A DNA stretch of 10,408 nucleotides from assembly GCA_003663115.1 (NCBI GenBank), contig QMZJ01000035.1:1-10408 (forward strand). Direction: 5' to 3'. A model generated the notes under the pieces. The model did no database searches. It worked only from the letters and a program-made list of their open reading frames with translations, and had not been told where the DNA came from. Below are positions 5,993-10,408 of the stretch, piece by piece. Made by a program: the position numbers and the translations under genes. The DNA comes from Candidatus Altarchaeales archaeon. Its GTDB lineage: Archaea > Altiarchaeota > Altiarchaeia > IMC4 > QMZM01. The first letter of the stretch is position 1; the number at the start of each line of letters is the position of its first letter.

Positions 5993-6358
5993 TCATTCTT
6001 CGACGATAAGTTCTAATCTGTTACCCATGTTATCATAGGCAGCAACATCTTTGATGTCTTTATAGGGGTATTTCAGAATCAGGTGTATAAAACCGGTTTT
6101 ATTGAAAAACCTCAGGTCGGTTTTCGATGGGATGAAGGAATTGCCTGGATGAGAATGCACACTCCCTATGATCGATGGATCTATTGGCTTCATGTCAAGT
6201 CTAATGGTGGCAAAATTTTCGCCAAAGAGGGAACCCGGAATCAACAAAACCTCTTCTATTATCTCAGGACCACCTCGAAGCAAACCGGTAAATTCCTTGG
6301 GGTGTGTTTTTCTCGAAACGCCGAGGACGAATTCCAGAACATTCCTTTTAATGAGCAT
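5993..6358 (-). CDS. JAMM/MPN+ metalloprotease (Mov34/PAD-1 family)
   Basis: The 121-residue protein contains a complete JAMM zinc-protease signature. It has a catalytic glutamate at about residue 22 (PKEFTGLLRG) and H68-S-H70-P, with S78 and D81 giving HxHx7SxxD. JAMM enzymes remove ubiquitin-like modifiers; archaeal members act on SAMP-type small modifiers, so desampylation is the best inference. The length fits the stand-alone archaeal form. The ATG at 6358 overlaps the end of nop10 by 11 bases, so translation is probably coupled. A purine-rich GGGGAAAG lies just before it. The substrate cannot be told from sequence. Confidence 0.88.
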   Translation of the reverse strand: MLIKRNVLEFVLGVSRKTHPKEFTGLLRGGPEIIEEVLLIPGSLFGENFATIRLDMKPIDPSIIGSVHSHPGNSFIPSKTDLRFFNKTGFIHLILKYPYKDIKDVAAYDNMGNRLELIVEE

Positions 6359-6515
6359 CTTTCCCCATTTCCCTTTTCATTCTCCTTCTGTATCTGCCAT
6401 AGGGATCCTGTGGCGAGAACCTGGCGGGTTTTGCCACGATTGTTTTTGATTTACAGGTGGGGCATTCCTCCTTCAGGGTATAAATTCCACAGAGAGGACA
6501 TTTTCTGATTTTCAC
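6348..6515 (-). CDS. nop10: H/ACA RNP protein Nop10
   Basis: The 55-residue protein reads MKIRKCPLCGIYTL at its start. Four zinc-binding cysteines lie in CPLCG (residues 6 and 9) and CPTC (18 and 21). It then shows the near-invariant Nop10 segment PARFSPQDPYGRYRR near residues 30-44. Nop10 is a core subunit of archaeal H/ACA RNPs with Cbf5, Gar1 and L7Ae, which guide rRNA pseudouridylation. The start is GTG at 6515. It overlaps the TGA of aIF2-alpha as GTGA, the mark of translational coupling. The gene is too short for many ORF finders. The aIF2-alpha-nop10 order is widely conserved in archaea, which supports the call. Confidence 0.96.
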   Translation of the reverse strand: MKIRKCPLCGIYTLKEECPTCKSKTIVAKPARFSPQDPYGRYRRRMKREMGKDAH

Positions 6516-7312
6516 TTTTCTCTGTTATCTAATTTTCTATGAAACTCTCCCTCACCATTGTGCTTTCTCACATATGCAATACCCTCCTCGGCAGAGTTTC
6601 TCAAGACCCTCTCGGCCGATTTGTAATCTCTCGCACGTACTTTTATCCTGTAGAGGGGGGCGGAGATGTAGGTTACGTCTATATCGCATTCCGTTTTATA
6701 GTTTTTTATTCTTTTCAGTGATTCCTTGATAATATTAACGCCGTTTGCCTCATAGCTTTTCAGCTCCACATATCCGGTTACATTCACAAATGGTGGTTTT
6801 ATGCTCTTCTTTATTAGATTTAACAGTGCAGGCTTCCATTTCTCATTTATCTTTAATTCATCCAGTGAGCTATTATCCACAGCTATGGCCTCTAATGCCT
6901 CGTATACCGAATCAAATTTCTTGAGCATCTCCTTTTCTATGGTATCTATGTCATTGGCTGATAGACTGAGCTCCATTTTCAATAGCTCCAGAAGCTTTTT
7001 TGCCCTTTGTTTCTGCTTAACCTCCTGTAGTTTTTCTTTTCTCTGAGCCTCTGTAACCCTCCTCAGGGATAGATCGATATGCCCCCTCTGGGGATTAACC
7101 CTCAGAACCAACAGGACAACCTTCTGTCCCTCTCTAACGTAATCACGAATATTGCGAACCCATTTTAGCGATATCTCAGATAGGTGCAGCATCCCTCTCT
7201 TTCCACCGTATTCATCCAGTGTTATAAATGCTCCCTGCTTGAATATACTCTCCACGGTACCAAGTACCAACTCTCCCGCCCTCGGATATTCATCCTCTGT
7301 TTCTTCTGCCAT
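6512..7312 (-). CDS. translation initiation factor 2 subunit alpha (aIF2-alpha)
   Basis: The 266-residue protein has the three-part layout of aIF2-alpha/eIF2-alpha. An N-terminal S1 beta-barrel spans about residues 10-85 (GELVLGTVESIFKQGAFITL, then HIDLSLRRV). A helical domain spans about 88-170, and a C-terminal alpha-beta domain about 175-258 binds aIF2-gamma. The heterotrimer brings initiator tRNA-Met to the ribosome. GMLHLSEISLKWVRNI corresponds to the eukaryotic loop that carries the regulated serine-51; a serine is present in the region, but its regulation in archaea is uncertain. It is the first gene of a tight operon with nop10 and the JAMM protease, behind its own TATA-like box. The ribosomal protein genes rpl44e and rps27e, often next to it in archaea, are not present. 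Confidence 0.95.
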   Translation of the reverse strand: MAEETEDEYPRAGELVLGTVESIFKQGAFITLDEYGGKRGMLHLSEISLKWVRNIRDYVREGQKVVLLVLRVNPQRGHIDLSLRRVTEAQRKEKLQEVKQKQRAKKLLELLKMELSLSANDIDTIEKEMLKKFDSVYEALEAIAVDNSSLDELKINEKWKPALLNLIKKSIKPPFVNVTGYVELKSYEANGVNIIKESLKRIKNYKTECDIDVTYISAPLYRIKVRARDYKSAERVLRNSAEEGIAYVRKHNGEGEFHRKLDNREK

Positions 7313-7340
7313 TTTATGTAGATTAATATTTTACAATAGC

Positions 7341-7350
7341 CCTTTATAAG
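7341..7350 (-). promoter_or_regulatory. TATA-like box for the aIF2-alpha operon
   Basis: CTTATAAAGG on the minus strand lies 29-38 bases before the ATG at 7312. This fits a short-leader transcript. Confidence 0.6.
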
Positions 7351-7361
7351 AGAGACCCGGG

Positions 7362-7371
7362 TTTTTTAAAA
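7362..7371 (+). promoter_or_regulatory. TATA-like box for ilvH
   Basis: TTTTTTAAAA lies 25-34 bases before the ATG at 7396, at the usual archaeal promoter distance. Confidence 0.5.
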
Positions 7372-7395
7372 TTGAAATCAATATTGTAAAAGAAA

Positions 7396-7875
7396 ATGAG
7401 GGCTCATATATTTACCGCACTGGTCGAGCACAAACCCGGTGTGTTGCAGAGGCTTGCCTCGATGTTTGCCAGAAGGAGGTTCAACATAGAGAGTATCACG
7501 GTCGGACCAACAGAGAACCCCAAGATCGCGAGAATGACGATTCTGACAGTTGGAGACGATAAAATTCTCGAACAGATAGAAAAGCAGATGAACAAGCTAA
7601 TTAATGTCATAAAGGTTAGTGATCTGTCTGTAGATGAGTGCATCCGTAGGGAGTTGTGTATAGTGAAAATTAATGCCCCAAAGGAATCTCAGAAGGCCCA
7701 AATAATGCAATATGCGGATGTCTTCAGGGGGAGGGTGGTGGATGTAAGCCCCGATACGATATCTATTGAGATAACCGGCGATTCAGAGAAGATAGACGCA
7801 TTCATCGATCTGGTGAGGGGAATGGGAATAAAGATAGTTGCCCGGACGGGGATCACGGCAATGCCCCGTGGTTGA
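7396..7875 (+). CDS. ilvH: acetolactate synthase small (regulatory) subunit
   Basis: The 159-residue protein is the usual length for the regulatory subunit of acetohydroxyacid synthase, which makes acetolactate or acetohydroxybutyrate for valine, leucine and isoleucine. The N-terminal ACT domain (about residues 3-72) has [20 protein letters not shown] followed by IESITVG, the region that binds the feedback inhibitor valine. The C-terminal domain (about 80-155) starts at [12 protein letters not shown] and contains [19 protein letters not shown] and KIDAFIDL. The catalytic partner ilvB is not in the window, which is notable because the two are often adjacent. It has its own promoter, divergent from aIF2-alpha, and its stop overlaps the next start (TGATG). 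Confidence 0.95.
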   Translation: MRAHIFTALVEHKPGVLQRLASMFARRRFNIESITVGPTENPKIARMTILTVGDDKILEQIEKQMNKLINVIKVSDLSVDECIRRELCIVKINAPKESQKAQIMQYADVFRGRVVDVSPDTISIEITGDSEKIDAFIDLVRGMGIKIVARTGITAMPRG

Positions 7876-8969
7876 TGATAATGAAGTCCTCATATAGAAT
7901 TTTCAGAATATTCGGAATTTCCGTTGAATTACATATAACATTCATCCTCTTCCTTCTTTTAGTATCTCTATTTGGTCCGGCGAATGTGATCTTCTGGCTC
8001 AGTATCTTTGCTATCGTTTTAATGCACGAGCTTACACACTCCATAGTTGCGATGAAATTTGGTATAAAGGTTCCAAGGATAACATTAACACCCATAGGAG
8101 GTTTAGCCAGCATCGAGGTTCCAGAGGACCCAAAGAAGGAATTGCTGATATCCATTGCCGGACCCCTCTCCAATTTTGTTCTTGCTAGCACGATCTATCT
8201 GTTATTTATTTCAACATCGCTTACAGTTCATAGCTACAGTTTTATCATTCAACGACTCTCCATGAGTAATGCAAACATTCTGGATCCATCTTTTCTCTTA
8301 AGCGGAATCCTCTGGGTAAATCTAATTCTTGGTCTGTTTAATGTGATACCCGGTTTTCCAATGGATGGGGGCAGGGTTTTGCGGGCGGTTTTGGCTCTCT
8401 GGATAGACCACGTCAGGGCAACAAAAATTGCGGTACGTATAGGTCAGTTGATGGCATTCTTTATGATAATATCTGGCATCTTTGTCAATCCATGGCTAAT
8501 TCTGATCGGGGTATTCCTCTACTATGCCGGCAGTAGTGAATTTCAATTGGTTAAGATAAAACACGCCCTGAGGGGATTAAAGATAGGCACACTCGCGATG
8601 AGGAATATGCGCCACGCTAATGAATACATGACGATTGGTGAGTTTGTAAGATTAATAGCGAGACCGGATCAGGATTATTACCCGATCTCGGACCAGAGTG
8701 GAAGGGTTATTGGTGTCTTGAACATTCAAGAGCTAAAAAAAGTGCACAGGGAGGATTTCGATAAAATTCTCGTTAGAGATATAGCAAATCCCAGGTTTAA
8801 TGTCCTGGATGCACACCTCAATGCAGAGGAGGTAGTGGGTAAGTTGTTGGGCATGGGATTCTCACTCGTGGTAGATTCGGGGCGCGTTATAGGATACCTG
8901 ACCCCGGAGCATATCCTTGAAACCGCACAGTTTTATAATCTTCTATCAAAAAAATCTGTTACGACTTAG
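7875..8969 (+). CDS. site-2 protease (M50 family) with C-terminal CBS domains
   Basis: The 364-residue protein is a membrane-embedded zinc metalloprotease that cuts substrates within the membrane. HELTH (about residues 51-55) gives two zinc ligands and the catalytic glutamate. NVIPGFPMDGGRVL (about 156-169) supplies the third ligand, the aspartate of the N-P-x-D-G region. AGPLSN lies at about 95-100, and hydrophobic helices fill residues 20-220. After about residue 225 a cytosolic part contains a CBS pair, with YYPISDQSGRVIGVL and FSLVVDSGRVIGYLT as its repeated cores. CBS pairs often sense adenylates. The ATG at 7875 shares its A with the ilvH TGA. ATG 7881 and TTG 7872 are alternative starts. 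The substrate is unknown. Confidence 0.92.
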   Translation: MIMKSSYRIFRIFGISVELHITFILFLLLVSLFGPANVIFWLSIFAIVLMHELTHSIVAMKFGIKVPRITLTPIGGLASIEVPEDPKKELLISIAGPLSNFVLASTIYLLFISTSLTVHSYSFIIQRLSMSNANILDPSFLLSGILWVNLILGLFNVIPGFPMDGGRVLRAVLALWIDHVRATKIAVRIGQLMAFFMIISGIFVNPWLILIGVFLYYAGSSEFQLVKIKHALRGLKIGTLAMRNMRHANEYMTIGEFVRLIARPDQDYYPISDQSGRVIGVLNIQELKKVHREDFDKILVRDIANPRFNVLDAHLNAEEVVGKLLGMGFSLVVDSGRVIGYLTPEHILETAQFYNLLSKKSVTT

Positions 8970-8972
8970 ATT

Positions 8973-10408
8973 CTATTCGAGTAACTTTTTTGGGTCCTGA
9001 TCCTCGTTTACAACCTTTATCACCGTATCGGTATCCACGTAATATCTGTTCATTATCTTGCCCATCTCCTCTATCTTCTTTATATTATTTCTAACTAACC
9101 ATTCAAGAATCTTTTTCTTCATCTCTATTTCTTCCCTGATTTCATCGGGGGTAAGCCCCGTATGCGTTTCTATCTTCTCATATAACCTTATGTTCTCCTG
9201 TTCGGTTGGAACGATTTCATCCGTTTTCGGGTCCCATCTATAGAGTATATTTGGACTGAAGCTCATTCTCTTGGTCTCTGGATGAATCTCTTCGATAAAT
9301 TCACCCACCTCAAAGACTCTTCTTATGCCCCTCCTCCTGTCTCTGAACATTACCACATTCAGATGAACCGTGTCGAGCATGCTCTCGGGTATATTTATGG
9401 GGGGATTCACGAGCCTTGTTATAGTTTGAGCGCACGTATCCGCGTGTAATGTAGAATATACCGAGTGCCCGGTATGCATCGCCTCAAAGAGTACTTCGGC
9501 CTCTCTCTGCTTTCTGATCTCACCCATTATTATGCGGTCCGGTCTCATTCTTAAGGAGTTAACTACTAGATCGAGCATCGTAACCTCCCCCTTACCCTCC
9601 GGGTTTGCCGGTCTCGTCGTTAATGGACACCAGTACAAGAAGCTCGGCAATTGCAATTCTCGAGTGTCTTCAATTGAGATTATCCGGTGATTGGGGGGTA
9701 TGAAAGGCATGCAGACATTTAGAAGAGATGTTTTTCCAGAGCCGGTACCTCCAGATATTAATATATTCATTTCATACTGGATGCATAACCAGATTAGAGC
9801 CAGAACCTCGGAACTGGCTGTTTTATTCCTGATGAAATCGGGTGCGGTCCATGGGTCACGGGCAAATTTTCTTATCGTTATGGTATTTCCCTTAGTCGCA
9901 ATGGGGCTCAGTATTGCATTGGCCCTGTCCATGGTCATGAGATGGGCATCCAGTAACGGATTCAGAGTGGTTATCTCCCTTCCAATGCGCCTCGCTATTA
10001 TATTCGCATAATTTGAAATCTGGGCCTCGGACTCCATCATTATATTCGTCTCCAACCAGCCGTATTTCTTGTGATAGACCCTCACGGGCTCCCTTGCGGA
10101 ATTTACAACGACTTCCTCGATCCAGTCATCATCTAATAGAAATTCTATCTTTCCGAGACCGAGGAGATCCTGGATCAGAGTCAGGACAAAGTGTTCCTTT
10201 GTGTCTTTATCTAGTTGCGGTAGTTCTTCATCCAATAGTACCTCGGCATCCTTCTTCAGCTCTTTCTTCAATTCATTCATTAATTTTGGATCAAAGACCT
10301 CCGTGGCACTTGGCTCAACGGCCCCAATCAGCTTTTCTTTAATATCATCCAAAAGTGCCATCGTAGCTATATCGATCTCGGGAACGATGACATTATACGT
10401 GTGAATAT
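8973..10408 (-). CDS. GspE/TadA/VirB11-type secretion or pilus assembly ATPase (partial)
   Basis: This is a hexameric ATPase of the type II/IV secretion superfamily that drives archaeal pilus or secretion machinery at the inner face of the membrane. Counting from the ATG at 10361, Walker A GGTGSGKTS is at about residues 204-212 and the Asp box IEDTREL at about 230. The Walker B region RPDRIIMGEIR is at about 273-283, and the His box MHTGHSVYSTLHA at about 295-307. An N-terminal domain precedes them and an unusual helical tail follows. The frame stays open for 15 more codons upstream of 10361 to the window edge (HTYNVIVPEIDIA), resembling the linker before this domain in longer archaeal members. 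I therefore treat the gene as running off the right edge, with ATG 10361 probably internal. Its membrane partner (GspF/TadC) is not downstream. It could serve adhesion pili or archaella, which sequence alone does not decide. Confidence 0.93.
   Translation of the reverse strand, partial: IHTYNVIVPEIDIATMALLDDIKEKLIGAVEPSATEVFDPKLMNELKKELKKDAEVLLDEELPQLDKDTKEHFVLTLIQDLLGLGKIEFLLDDDWIEEVVVNSAREPVRVYHKKYGWLETNIMMESEAQISNYANIIARRIGREITTLNPLLDAHLMTMDRANAILSPIATKGNTITIRKFARDPWTAPDFIRNKTASSEVLALIWLCIQYEMNILISGGTGSGKTSLLNVCMPFIPPNHRIISIEDTRELQLPSFLYWCPLTTRPANPEGKGEVTMLDLVVNSLRMRPDRIIMGEIRKQREAEVLFEAMHTGHSVYSTLHADTCAQTITRLVNPPINIPESMLDTVHLNVVMFRDRRRGIRRVFEVGEFIEEIHPETKRMSFSPNILYRWDPKTDEIVPTEQENIRLYEKIETHTGLTPDEIREEIEMKKKILEWLVRNNIKKIEEMGKIMNRYYVDTDTVIKVVNEDQDPKKLLE

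Larger units (their letters stand above)
7329..7391. promoter_or_regulatory. 10-bp inverted repeat spanning the divergent aIF2-alpha/ilvH promoters
   Basis: TTTTACAATA (7329-7338) and TATTGTAAAA (7382-7391) are perfect inverted arms 43 bp apart. Each arm sits between one gene's TATA-like box and its start codon. They could be binding sites for a regulator acting on both genes, but A/T-rich DNA makes chance matches easier. Confidence 0.4.

Noticed and set aside
6083..6508. 141-codon ORF on the plus strand
   Set aside because: It lies antisense to the JAMM and nop10 genes, both of which have clear motifs.
1..10408. CRISPR array or insertion sequence
   Set aside because: No set of regularly spaced repeats, transposase motif or terminal inverted repeats was seen on either strand.

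Overview
The window is archaeal. It carries an archaeal translation initiation factor 2 alpha gene, a Nop10 gene for H/ACA RNPs, an archaeal type IA topoisomerase, a UPF0248/MJ1316-type gene, a JAMM protease, a tRNA without encoded CCA, and A/T-rich TATA-like boxes about 20-35 bases before several start codons. The gene set points to a euryarchaeon, probably one that makes its own histidine and branched-chain amino acids. I cannot name a genus.

Layout. (1) Bases 1-400 hold no convincing complete gene, but bases 268-348 form an imperfect palindrome that looks like an integron attC site. A small VIT1/CCC1-like membrane protein (400-879, +) follows it. (2) Bases 880-1694 are gene-poor and partly look decayed: two short open stretches continue the frame of the membrane protein past a TAG and a TGA, and an unrecognised ORF lies at 1484-1744. 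(3) A UPF0248 (MJ1316 domain) gene at 1695-1943 is followed by topA (2240-4261, +). A perfect 67-bp copy of the topA translation start region sits 131 bp upstream of the real one, with a 64-bp hairpin-rich spacer between the copies. (4) tRNA-Ile(GAT) at 4295-4369 faces a minus-strand block.

(5) The minus-strand block, in transcription order, is aIF2-alpha (7312-6512), nop10 (6515-6348, overlapping by GTGA), a JAMM/MPN+ protease (6358-5993, overlapping nop10 by 11 bases), then, after its own TATA box, a three-helix membrane protein (5946-5509) and hisC (5486-4446). (6) Divergent from aIF2-alpha across an 83-bp promoter region with a 10-bp inverted repeat lie ilvH (7396-7875, +) and a site-2 protease with CBS domains (7875-8969, +), overlapping at TGATG. 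(7) A GspE/TadA/VirB11-type secretion ATPase on the minus strand ends 3 bp from the protease stop and runs off the right edge.

The core is conserved housekeeping: translation initiation and rRNA pseudouridylation coupled in one operon, DNA topology, and His and Val/Leu/Ile synthesis. The unusual material is concentrated in the left 2.3 kb: the attC-like site, the cassette-like membrane protein gene, the decayed stretch and the duplicated topA start.
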